DNA of 64,000 bases. It comes from Uloborus plumipes. Taxonomy: Eukaryota; Arthropoda; Arachnida; Araneae; Uloboridae. Under the pieces are notes generated by a model. That model saw nothing but the letters and a program-made list of their open reading frames with translations. It was not told the DNA's origin and did no database searches. Location: assembly GCA_038373865.1 (NCBI GenBank), contig JAXGGA010002925.1, positions 48,072 to 112,071 of the forward strand, in the 5' to 3' direction. The position numbers and the translations under genes are program-made. The stretch's first letter is position 1. Each line of letters opens with the position of its first letter. This document shows positions 35,111 to 45,985 of this stretch, one piece after another.

Positions 35111-38097
35111 CAATCTTGTTAACTAATTAAGAGGGAGATATTTTTTGACGATTATTCGGAGCTATTAATGCTGCATTAAAAGCTTGCCATGGTGTTCTTG
35201 GAGTCTGAAGACACTTAAAAATGCACTTCGTTTTGGATACTAAAGAGGGAGGTGGCTTTGATTATGGTAGAGAATTATCGAGGATCTTTTTTGATGGAGC
35301 TGTATGTATTTTTAGCTGCAGCTGAATAGTGTTTGATTTCTAAAATCTAGGGTATACTGGTAAAAATTTAGAAAAATTTGAGGCAAATGTTATTGTAAAA
35401 GGGAGTGCTTATAGTGATAGGTACTGTCTGTTTGCGTCTTGTGCACCTGGCAGTCAAGAACGCTTCCATTTGAAAAAGGGGAGATAGGTTTAGGATGCGC
35501 ACTTCCCGACGCCTTCAGTTTTTGTTCGTTTGCAACTTCCTCGTTGCATTTCCCCCCTATTTAGAAAAAGTCAAGGAGACTTGGCGCGTGCGCAGATTCG
35601 ACGAAGGTTTCACCAAAAAATGTTAGACAGTATACCTTTTAGCAAATCATAACAGGAAATATGTGACAACAAGTGCCAATTGGGGGCTGGCGTTTGTAGA
35701 CTTTTTACGGTGAAATAGGATTTGAAGTTTAAAGTCCCAGAAAGGTGAATTGCAGTATTTTTTACAGCAATTTTTCAGAAATATTTTAAAGTAAATGTTA
35801 TTGTAAAATGAAGAGCTTATAGTGAGGAGTATGTCTTAGAGCACATCATACGGGAAAGTAAACGGTTACAGTGCCATTGGTTTCAGTTTTTGTTTCTTAC
35901 AGTGTAATAGAATTTTACGGTAAATAGTGTTAGAATCATAGATGCCAAGAATATTGCAGAAGAAAGAAAAACTGTTAGTGCCGAGTAAGTTTTATTATGA
36001 ATCACATCGGGAAGTAAATGGTTGCAGTGTTAATCGGATGATGTTTTAATTTTTAACGCAGAACTTTACACTGAGGATTTTATTTTAAAAAAGACTGAGA
36101 ACATGACTGATGAGAATTTTTATAGTTTTTTTTTTCTTTTTTTTAATGAGAAAGTTCGATGCTGATTCCAGTAATTATTACGAATGAAAATAGTCCTTAT
36201 TAAAAAGCTAAATTCTATGCTATTGCCTTTTATAGGAAGTATGGAAATGCCACGACAGAGCTTACTGTTATTAGGATTGACCACATACGGGAGGGGGCGT
36301 GACCTCAGATCAGTGTTCAGGGGGGGGGGGGATAGTGCTTGAAAGGTTCCCCCTGTACTGTTTTTTTTTAAATTTAAATTAAGCTTCGAAATTGAATCTT
36401 GTAAAATTTGCATTAACCCAGATGACAAAGTCTATTGTTTTACGAAAAATTAAAGAAAGTAATTAGTTTTTTAAGAGGTGTGGTAGGTAAAGTAATAATA
36501 AATTGTATTCCTTAAATATTTAAAATCTCTATCTTTTTTTTTTTTTTTTCTGTTTCTGTCGTTTTTGATAAAATCTGTGAATTTATTATCTCTGATTTAT
36601 TATTCTCAGTAGGCTTCAAAACTATTACGTTTTATTATATGGGACTACAAAAATCGGATAAAAATTCGTTTCCGGTTTGAAGTCAAAGAAAAGGGGCAAG
36701 TCTTAAAACTGATTTTAAAATTTCATTAGCATTTCTAATCATTTTCAGTTATATAAGTATTTTGAAAACTCCATCACTCATTTTTATGAAAGAAAATAGG
36801 AAAAAAAGGAACTAATCGTGTGACTAGGATTTTATCCAGAAATATTCCTAATTTCCGGAAAATGAATAACAAAGAAGTAAGTTTCAAAAAGAAGCATGTT
36901 CATTAAAAGACATATTTATGAATTTCAAATAAAGGCAAAGACATAAAGCTTTTACTGAAATATCAAAAATAATATTGCTCACTGAAATGTAAAGAAGTTA
37001 GTTTTGAAAATTCTTACCTCTTAATTGAAATATCCCAAAATAGTAATCCCACGTGGTATTATTTTTATATCCACACAAGTTTAAAGCACAAATCTGAAAA
37101 GCACATGTTTTCCGAAAAACCCACACAATTACCTCAACTTGCTATTGCCAAGCCTAACCCACATAGAGTAACCGTTAACGAAACTGGACCACTTTTTTCT
37201 CATTGGGTTGATAGTTGTTAATGTGGGCCAGGCACAAAATAGAGAAGAACCCCCTCTACCTACCTATGGAGCACCAGTTCGGGCGATTTTTTTTTCCTAT
37301 CGAAAAGAAATAGCAAAAGGTGTAGAAAAAAATCTCGATTAGTAGGTCAGTAAGGGGAAAGCTTTTGCATAAAAAAGTCCCCCTTCCACGTCCCGTTGCA
37401 TTCTAACCTATTTCGAGTGCAGAAAAAAAAGGATTTTTCATCGTGGGGTAAGGAGTGCTTAAAAAGTGAGAGAAAAAAACACATAAAAGTTTTATTTCCT
37501 GGAGTGAGATGTTCTCACACAAGCAAAGGTTTTTTTATTACTATTTTACACGATCTAGCATTGATAGATGGGGCTTCTCAGGGATTTTACTTTCGATTTC
37601 TCCTCTCGGTGCAGTCCCCACCACTCCCAAAGATTCGCACCCTCTTTTTCTTCATTTCGTTCGAATGCGTTTTTTTGAGTTAGATTCCGGGATTCTTTTT
37701 TCTTTCATCCGGTCCGTCCTGTTCCGTGGTGGATGTGGCCCACATTCCATTATTTTGCCAGTTTTTTTTTCCTTAGAAAAGCCAAGTTCTCAGGTTCTAT
37801 TTTCTGTTTGAATGTATGTGAGACATTTTATAAAAGTTTTTTGAAGTTGATTAGAAGCAAAACTGGAGATCATTTTCAACCTCAAGTTATTTTTCGAATA
37901 AAAATAGATTTTTTTTCTTTTCCTTATTTTTCGACTTCCCAACTCAAAACACTAGATTAAAACAGTGTAGTTACTCAACATAAGCTAATAAGCTAAATTA
38001 GCTGTCTTGTAACAGGTTCAAAGATGGTTCGAGGATGTCACTTTTTAATAAAAGAACTAGCTGCGTGGCCCGGCGTTGCACGGGCTGTAATGTAGTG

Positions 38098-38357
38098 AAG
38101 GCAGTTTCAGAAAACTACTCACCGCCAAGGCGGCTCGCCTTTAAAGTAGCGAGGAAAGTTTCAACAAACTACTCGCCACCAAGGCTGCTCGCCTTTAAAG
38201 TAATGAGGAAAGTTTAAACAGTCTACTCGCCGTCAAGGCGGCTCGCCTTTACAGTCGCGAGAAAAGTTTCAATAAACTACTCGCCGCCAAGACGGCTCGC
38301 CTTTAAAGTACCAAGGAACAGTTTAACAAACTACTCCCCGCTAAAGCGGCTCGCTAA
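38098..38357 (-). repeat. 54-bp minisatellite, about 4.5 copies
   Basis: The landmark CTACTC recurs at 38115, 38169, 38223, 38277 and 38331, a period of exactly 54. Each unit contains 'gccaaggcggctcgccttta' and 'gaggaaagttt' variants. The inner GCC(G)CC..GGCGGC segment is self-complementary. It lies beside the Helitron 3' hairpin. Confidence 0.92.
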
Positions 38358-38733
38358 AATGCTTTCCTGCATCAAAGAATCAATCGAATTATTTGCACAT
38401 GCTTCCTCAAAAATAAAGACAGTGTCAAGTAGCGCATACTTAGCACTCTCCCTAAATAACAAATAAAATTCCTTTCCAAAAACAATTATTTCCAAACCGT
38501 TTTCTTCCTGTAAATTTAATTGCAAAATTCTAAACGAAAAAGTTCTTTTAGTATTTGGATCGCAGCCAAAAAAAGTCCCTTCTAAAAACAGCAATTGCAA
38601 TTTTATTTAAAAACACATTTTCAAAATGGTACCAGAGTAAAAATATGTCATTAATAATTAGAATAAAAACAATTGTTAGAACTTTGTTATAACACGTATT
38701 CAAAATGACAATGGAAAAAATAATACTCTTTCA

Positions 38734-39770
38734 TTTTAAAAAGTTCAATTTAATTAACGTTTTAATTTGAAATCCCAACGGAAATAAATAAATATCTTGG
38801 AATTTAAAATAGTTCAACAATTTAATTAACGTTTCAATTCAAAATGGCAACGGTAAGAAATTAATGTCTTGGAATTCTAAATTAATAGTTCAATAATTTA
38901 ATTAACGTTTTTATTCAAAATGGCAACGGTAAGAAATAATGTCTTAGAATTTTAAATAGTTCAATAATTTAATTAACGTTCTAATTCAAAATGGCAACGG
39001 CAAGAAAAAAATATCTTGGAATTTTAAAAAGTTCAATTTAATTAACGTTTTAATTTGAAATCACAACGGAAATAAATAAATATCTTGGAATTTAAAATAG
39101 TTCAATAATTTAATTAACGTTTCAATTCAAAATGGCAACGGTAAGAAATTAATGTCTTGGAATTCTAAATAGTTCAATAATTTAATTAACGTTTTTATTC
39201 AAAATGGCAACGGTAAGAAATAATGTCTTAGAATTTTAAATAGTTCAATAATTTAATTAACGTTCTAGTTCAAAATGGCAACGGCAAGAAAAAAATATCT
39301 TGGAATTTTAAATAGTTCAATAATTTAATTAACGTTTTAATTCAAAATGGCAATGGTAAGAAATAAAAGTCTTGGAATTTTAAATAGTGCAATAATTTAA
39401 TTAACGTTTTAAGTCTAAATGGCAACGGTAAGAAATAAAAGTCTTGGAATTTTAAATAGTTCAACCATTTAATTAACGCTTTAATTTAAAATGGCAACGG
39501 AAAGAAACAAAAGTCTTGGAATTTTAAATAGTTCAATAATTTAATTAACGCTTTAATTTAAAATGGCAACGGAAAGAAATAAAGGTGTTGGAATTTTAAA
39601 TAGTTCAACCATTTAATTAACGCTTTAATTTAAAATAGGTACGGAAAGATACAAAAGTTTTGGAATTTTAAATAGTTCAATAATTTTATTAACGCTTTAA
39701 TTTAAAATGGCAACGGAAAGAAATAAATGGCTTGGAATTTTAAAAGTGCAAGGAATTTAATTAACGTTTT
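38734..39770. repeat. 71-76-bp minisatellite with a 288-bp higher-order repeat
   Basis: Roughly 14 units share 'ataatttaattaacgtttt', 'aaaatggcaacgg' and 'gtcttggaattttaaatagt'. The first four units (from about 38734) recur as a block about 288 bases later, with matching unit-specific variants, for example GAAATCCCAACGG at 38769 and GAAATCACAACGG at 39057. Later units (39300-39770) are of a third, more homogeneous type. Non-coding. Confidence 0.9.
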
Positions 39771-39901
39771 AGTTAATATCTCAGCTAATTAACGTCGTAC
39801 AATTACGCGGTTGGTCTTATTGTCTTCCTTAGAAAATTTCGAATCGAATGGTATTATGTTTGATTCTTTACGCTCAGCGGTTTTTGAGGAGTTCAAGCTT
39901 C

Positions 39902-39925
39902 AGACGGACAGACAGACAGACAGAC

Positions 39926-39965
<40 letters not shown>
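39902..39965. repeat. GACA tetranucleotide microsatellite
   Basis: About 16 GACA units with one GATA variant near 39928. It lies just inside the presumed Helitron 5' end, where the minus strand reads as a CTGT run, common in arthropod Helitrons. Confidence 0.95.
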
Positions 39966-39993
39966 GCGGACAGATTTTAATAGTAGTAATAAT

Positions 39994-42769
39994 TAAATTA
40001 TAGCTTTAAAAAAATGAAAAATACGCTTTTAGAGTTAATCAAACTATAAAGAGATTTTTAAACAATGATGTATTACATTTTTACATGCAATTATGCTACA
40101 CAAAACATGTAATATAATTTAGTATTTAGTATTAATAATAGTAATAACTATATTACTTTCATATTTGCAAAGAACGTGAATTTTATATCTTATTCAGAGT
40201 TACATATAAATAACCGAAACACTTAACAACCATCTAAACCAAACTAAAACAACCATCAACATGTAACAATATAGTTTAGCCTTTAGTATTAGTAATTAAA
40301 TGTATTACTTTTATGTTTGTAAAGAAGGTGACTTTTATCTTTTATTCAGAGTTACATACATACAAACAAACGAATCCACATATGAAACTTTTAAAAACGT
40401 ATTAAAAATAAAGAAAACCGAACTCTCAGAAGCCAGTTTTCCATCCCTGAAACAATATCGACCTATTATCAACGGCTGATTCATAAATATTTTTATTATC
40501 TAGTTTAGCTTTTACCACCTCTTTTCGGTCTTAGTTAATGTGTTTATTATCATTATTATTAACTATTATCATTATTAACTCTTTTTTTTAATCCTTGATT
40601 TCTGTCTTTTTTCCCCTCTCACACTTTTGAATTCATGTTAAAAAGAGAAAACAGATATTGCACATTAATTCAGGCTGACAGATTGAAAATTTAACCAATA
40701 TTGAAGGTTCGATTACGTTTACTATATTTGTGCCGTTACCAATATTGCTACAATTATACGGACTTTGTTTCAAGTCTTGTTCTAGAGTTGTTTTGCTATT
40801 CAAATACCACAAAAATTTTTAATATGTTTCTTTATTAGATTAATCTGCATGATACAGTGAAGTTTTGACAGTTTAGGGGAAAAAACAGAATTTGAAAATT
40901 AAGTTGACATTCAGTGCAGGAAAATAAACTTCCCAAACGTGTGTTTAGTTCTGGCAAACTATTAGTTTGTTAAAGGTTCTTTTCTTAGAAATAAATTAAC
41001 ACAAAACGATATTCTGCTGCGTGTTAGGATTTTTTATTTTTACTTTGATCAAGGCCAAAATGGAGTGCTTGTCTTATGTCAGAAGAAATATGCGTGCATT
41101 TCGTTAAGTATTGAATTTGACCATTTATCAATACATCCAATGTCTCAAATTTAATTCAAAGAGCCCTTTGAAACAAAAGCGAAAATAAAATAGTACATTT
41201 CTTGCAATAGCTAGTTGCCTACACTTAAAAAAACCCTGAATTTTCAGGAAGTTTTTTACTGATTTTAACAGAAAATTTCTGTTTTCGCTTCAAAACGTAT
41301 CTTTTCCTTAAAGAAACAGAAATTCCGTGATCCACCACGTTGGAGAAACAACAACGGAATTTTCCCGTCTTTATGGTTGCGGCGTTAACTATGATTCGTT
41401 GATCAAATTACGAGACGACAAAACTTGTAGAGCCGTTGTGAACTAATATATTCGTATCAGAGCTTCCTGTGAGAGACGGAGAGAAGCGAACCTTGTACTC
41501 TTCGCATTATTAGTCTTTCGGGTAAGTTTTAGTTCATAATTAGGACTTTTTATCATTTCTATCTTTACGTAATATAGGAAAACACGGAAAAATAAATAAC
41601 TTAAAACCTATGATTACACAAAAACTGCGTGTTGGAAGAATTCTGACTGGATATTTGAAATCAGGGTCAAAAATGACCTTAGAAGTGCTATAAATGTTTC
41701 AGTAGTTAAAATCTTTGTTTGCCAAAGTTATTGGTGAATAAACTTCCGTGTTATTCATACTTATTCCAGTTAAACACTAAATAAATACCTATTGTACTTC
41801 AAGGGCGTACTACCCCCCCCCCCCGAAATCGAGAAAGATTTTTTCAAAAGTAGGTGTTTAGTTCGTGTTTGCTCAAAAAAAAAAACTTAAGAAAAAAGCA
41901 CACTTTCTATTAACATTGTTTTCGAAGATGCAGATAAGGAAGGGCCTAGAATGGTCTTTCCCTCCTATACCTCACCCCCTGAAAAAAATCGGATTTTTTT
42001 TTTATAAAGGTAATTATTATTATTTGGTTTAAGTTTACTCTTAAATTATAAACATACTTTTATCTTGAAATACATAAATAAATGAATAATTATTGCTAAT
42101 AATAATTCGTTAGATGGCACCAGGCAGTGGTGTAAACCAAGAGGGTCCCAGAGCCCTTGCGCTTTACTCAAGAGAAAAAAGAATGTATCTTGCTAAAATG
42201 AAGATATTTCAATTAGAAAACGCATAGAAAAAATCCTAATCATTTTGAATAGAAGTCTTTAGATGAAAAATATTCAACACATGTAGATTATTAGTCAGCA
42301 AATTACGTTTCTCTCTTTCTTCTCATTCCCCCTTTTTTCTATTTAGTCAGGAAATAAGAGTCTTTAAAATAATGCTACACTCAATAAATTTAAAATAAAG
42401 TGTAATCATTCCTTCCCTGCAAGAAATTTAAAATAAATTGTAAGTATTCCTCGCAGCAAGAAATTTAAAATGTAGTGCAATCATTTTCGGTTTTAGTTTT
42501 TTCACAAATAATTTCCAAGCTTTCAGCTGAACAAAACAAAAACAAAAAAAAAAAAAAAAAAAAAATTGAAAAGAGGTAGAAGTCCAAGCCGGCCGAGCTA
42601 GAAGGGGCAATTTTCAATCTCTATACCAGTGGTGAAATTAAAGAATAGAGTGCCTCTCACTGGCGGGTTTAGGGTAGGTGTCGAGGCTCATATATCTGCC
42701 AAGCATGAATTCAAAGAAATCTCATGACCCACCTTAACCTTTAGGAATCGGGCGGTACACATGTTGTAC
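39994..42769. other. Mostly unique AT-rich DNA
   Basis: Holds the possible exon at 41455-41521. A C run lies near 41813-41824. A lone hAT-like end (CAGTGGTGTAAACC) starts at 42125 but I found no partner with matching flanks. A poly-A tract lies at 42543-42565. No other gene or element was recognised. Confidence 0.5.
41455..41521 (+). other. Possible non-coding first exon with a strong splice donor
   Basis: The stretch 41330-41521 is clearly less AT-rich than its surroundings. It ends in TTTCGG followed by GTAAGTTTTAG, a close match to the metazoan 5' splice consensus, with the donor GT at 41522-41523. A TCAGAG at 41458 could serve as an arthropod initiator. There is no TATA box I can support and no coding sequence. 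The left boundary is arbitrary. Alternative: chance donor in a GC-richer patch. Confidence 0.2.
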
Positions 42770-43960
42770 CATAAGACTTTTTTCTTTAGAGGACGGGGTT
42801 GAAATTTTCACTCGAACCTTTTGGAGCTGAGGATTTTTTCAAGGTTTCATACGTCATATCCAAAAATTTTCGGAAGAGTGTTCTTTTCCCGCTTCTCCTT
42901 CAATACCTTGGTCAAACATTGCCTCAAATGGCATTTTAGAGATTCAAACAGTTAACGGTAGTTGATATCCCCTTACTTTTCTATAGTCTTTAGCTCTAAA
43001 ATGTGTTTTTAGAAAAGAGAGAGCTCCCGAATTAGTCTCTATTCCCAAAAATTTCCAGGAGAGTCCCTAAATCCTTTTATTATCCTAAATGTTGTCAGAC
43101 AAAGCCTAAAAGTAGTTGTTCCTATCAAGAATCATGGCATAAGCGGCGCTATTGAATTATTTTTTAGATGCGTTTTTAAAAGTTTTTGTTTTCTTTTTCT
43201 TTTACGTGTGGCTCTCGTTTTTAGAGGGATCTTCGTGGAATTCTTGGATGATAAGTTTTTGCTCTTGGGAGTAATGGGCACCTCTGCTAAAAGTGAAATT
43301 TTGAATCTTCAGTTTAAAAAATAGAGCTTAAAATTGCATTCTTGAAGCTTCAATGCCGCAAAATTTCGGGGTACAGCGCCCGAATCCTGCCTCTTCTCTT
43401 GACGGTATTAAAGATAACCAAAAATTTTTTTAAACATTAATTTCGGGCGAGAGTCCTTGCTAACGTTATTACCAAAGATGGTCTAAAGTAACGATGGCTT
43501 AAGGTTTCAATTTTGAAAATTTTCAGAGGGAGATCCCTAACCACTTTTTGTCTCTTAAATTTTAACGTCTCCAAAGAGAACGCGAAATTGCGCATATATG
43601 TATCGAAAATCTTTCAGGGGAGGTTCTTTGAACTTTTACTTCTCAAAGATAACTTAAATGAGACTTCAGTTCAAAAAAAAAAAAACTCAGCTTCTTTTCT
43701 TTTACTCTATCATGAAGAAATATATCCTGAGTTGTGCTTCAGTGACAAAATATTTCAGGAGAGATGCCCCGAGTCTTCTCAATTTCTTTAACGTTACTAA
43801 AGATAGCCTGAAATTGCGTGTTTAGAATTTAAGTTTCAGTAAGTTTCCCAGAGGAGTCTTGATCCTTCAACGTCATCAAAGGTAGCATAAATAATTTTAA
43901 TTTTGAAAAAAGTTTTGGAGGGAATCTAAAATGTCGTAATTTTCTATCTTTTCCAAAAAT
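42770..43960. repeat. Old degenerate tandem repeat
   Basis: Two motifs alternate irregularly. One is 'aaaattttcaggagagt' followed by 'ccctgaatcctt'-like sequence (near 42869, 43054, 43518, 43608, 43748 and 43834). The other is 'aacgttattaaagatagcct' with 'gaaattgcgt' (near 43414, 43469, 43565, 43645, 43791 and 43870). Spacings vary from about 70 to 180 bases, so units have expanded, contracted and diverged. The 92-codon frame at 43513-43791 falls inside it and is not called a gene. Confidence 0.6.
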
Positions 43961-44111
43961 TACAATATTTTAATTCAATTTGAAAATTTCTACCTGTCTT
44001 ACAGTAATAGCGGAAAAAAAGTTGAGGGGGGGGGGGGCTAAGCTTGATTATATGGGCCCCCTCCGAAATAAAAACCTATATACGCCACTGTTGTACTTAA
44101 AAAGTAAATAA

Positions 44112-44354
44112 AGGTAATCCAACGATTAAAGGCACAAATACTGCAGATAGCAGCAGACACGTGTTTCGCGGTTGCAAGGAGCCCCTTTTTCAAGCAAACA
44201 AGTGTGAGCTCCATGATGAAAAGTCATCCTTTTCTCGGGTGCCTTTTCATCCTAGAGCTCACACTTCCTTGCTTTGAAAAAGGGGCTCCTCTTAAACCCA
44301 AAACACGTGTTTGCTGCTATCTGCAGTATTTGTGCCCCTAAATGTTGGCTTACC
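44112..44354. repeat. Inverted pair of hammerhead-like units (copies B and C)
   Basis: The left arm (44112-44211, minus-strand sense) and right arm (44255-44354, plus-strand sense) face each other around a 43-base spacer. Each arm has TTGAAAAAGGGGCTCC, a loop, then 'gaaacacgtgtctgctgcta' or a close variant and 'tctgcagtatttgtgcc'. The right arm has CCAAAACACGTGTTTGC where the left has CGCGAAACACGTGTCTGC. The same family occurs at 31059-31155 and, decayed, at 10533-10600. Penelope-like retroelements are known to carry hammerhead motifs in their terminal repeats and to sit in inverted or tandem pairs, which fits, but no reverse transcriptase is present here. Confidence 0.55.
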
Positions 44355-45326
44355 CTTGCGTACTCATCAATACGCAAGTTACTTTCGAGTTACTTTCACG
44401 GATATAATTAAGATTAAAGTAGGCTTATAATGTGAATAGCATTAATAAACATTTAAATTTCTAGGGATGCACCGCCCCCATTATACAATGTACATTTCTA
44501 TATTAAGAAGTGATTAAGCAGTCAGAAATGCGTTGGAAGTTCATTATCAAGGGGGCATCCTAAAATTCTGGTTCTAAGCGTTCATACTGTCGGATAAATT
44601 TCTGATTTGCCCCGTGATATTTTCCTACATTAAGTATTCATCTGCTGCTTTTAGAACCAGACCACCTTGGGCAAAACTGTAATATCTAATGCCCCCTGTT
44701 TTCAAATTTTTGAAGGAATATATTGCACTAATTTTAGAATTTGCCCTAGATAGAACATTTACGAAGGATAGAGAACTTTTGTAAGGGGTTCACAGAACAG
44801 AAATATTTGAGAGCCTCTGTTTTAAGCACTTAGATGCGGTACTTAGATGTTTTTTTTTTATATTATTATAATTTTTCAACAGTATCTTTTATTTCGCATT
44901 TTTTACGGCATAGATAGCACGATATTTGCTTCAAGTATTAGGGTATAATTTTGTAAATGCTACGATTTTTCACTATTAGAGCATTCATTGTAATAATATT
45001 AATTAAAACCAATACACACATACTTGCGCTCGCGCGCAAGCATACGCATGCGCCTAATGCAATTCGTGGTTGTGAAAAACGTCATTTGAATTCAAGGTGT
45101 CAAAATTAGAATCAATTTTTCCCTTTGTTTCTATCTTTCTTTATTTCGTTTTGTAAAGCTGGGGAGTGTACAAAGCTAGCAGAATAAACCTGTTTCTCAT
45201 CATGAATATTTTAGATCCATTTCCACTTTTTATTAAAAAAAGGTATTGCTCGCAATGTATCTAGTGAAAACGTGTTAATAAAAAAGCATTTTCCTCTATG
45301 TCTTACAAATATTTCTTTACTTTCTC

Positions 45327-45444
45327 ACGTATAACAATCCTCCACCATCTACAAATTTGGAAGCACATGACAAAACGGCAGTTAAAAAATCGTCTGAAAA
45401 ACTGGAGAACACTGAAGGTCCGCAACGGGCAAAAAAGGATGCAG
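45327..45444 (+). CDS. Possible host exon (disordered-protein-like), low confidence
   Basis: I do not recognise the product. One plus-strand frame reads TYNNPPPSTNLEAHDKTAVK then KSSEKLENTEGPQRAKKDAG, a hydrophilic, Lys/Glu/Pro-rich composition unlike the Phe/Ile/Lys-rich chance frames elsewhere. At 45441-45450 the sequence GCAG/GTGAGG is a good splice donor, so the exon could end at 45444. The frame stays open for another 40 codons past it (SGSPPLPPPKNDIRNPLLV), so the donor may not be used. No convincing acceptor lies upstream: AG dinucleotides are scarce between 45283 and 45361. An alternative overlapping frame from 45298 is basic. It may instead be a retrocopy fragment or chance. Confidence 0.25.
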
Positions 45445-45952
45445 GTGAGGCTCACTCAGGGTCTCCCCCGTTGCCCCCTCCGAAGAACGACATTCGAAAT
45501 CCGCTACTGGTGACATTGAAGCAGACGACGGGGCAGACGATTTTTTTTTCTTTTTTTTCCCAATCGTGATTTTTTATAGGCGTTATAACAGTATCCTAGT
45601 TGCAACGCGGAACTGTGACAGAAAAAAAAAAGATGACTATTTTTTATTCCCTGTTTAACTGGTTCAAGGGCACCATAGGGAATAAATATAAACAGCTGTT
45701 TTGTATTGAATTAGGTAATCTGAAGGAGCCGCAGTTGGAATCAGACCTTGAAAAGTGTTGAAAGTCAAAAACTGCACAGTTTATACTTACACTCTGTGTG
45801 TGTTCTTTATTTTATAACTGCTGTTATTGAAACGTTGAGAAATTTTAATTAATAAACTAAATGCATGCTTTTAAATATTTTAAGTGTTTATGAGTGGAAA
45901 AAAGTATGCTTAAGACTAAATTTAAACGGTTCCTACAGAAGTTAGAAAGCTT

Positions 45953-45985
<33 letters not shown>

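Larger units (their letters stand above)
33066..38056. other. Long stretch of mostly unique DNA
   Basis: Contains the hairpin at 33349-33384 and the ATTA-rich block at 34790-35110 (listed separately). G runs occur near 33775-33789 and 36320-36331 (GGGG-rich). Short frames (for example 36120-36428 minus, 37396-37960 plus) are low-complexity or domain-free and are not called. No transposon ends were recognised. Confidence 0.5.
38057..39993 (-). mobile_element. Non-autonomous Helitron carrying minisatellites
   Basis: Read on the minus strand, the 3' end at 38057 is GCCCGTGCAACGCCGGGC, a hairpin (GCCCG/CGGGC), then CACGCAGCTAG followed by T. This is the Helitron 3' signature. The 5' end near 39993 reads ACTACTATTAAAATCTGTC; the leading TC is not clear, so this boundary is approximate. 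Almost the whole element is tandem repeat: 54-bp units next to the 3' end, 71-76-bp units in the middle, and a GACA microsatellite near the 5' end. No Rep/helicase frame. The 3' region matches the Helitron at 17972-18826. Confidence 0.7.

Noticed and set aside
38734..39770. Possible CRISPR-like array of repeats and spacers
   Set aside because: The units are contiguous tandem repeats with no unique spacers, and the DNA is eukaryotic.
39811..39996. Open frame with a TDRQ repeat
   Set aside because: Translation of the GACA microsatellite.
42125..44100. Pairing of CAGTGGTGTAAACC at 42125 with the reverse-complement end at 44091-44100 as one hAT element
   Set aside because: Flanking octamers GCACCAGG and TTGTACTT do not match and the termini agree only over the first few bases; probably two unrelated lone ends.
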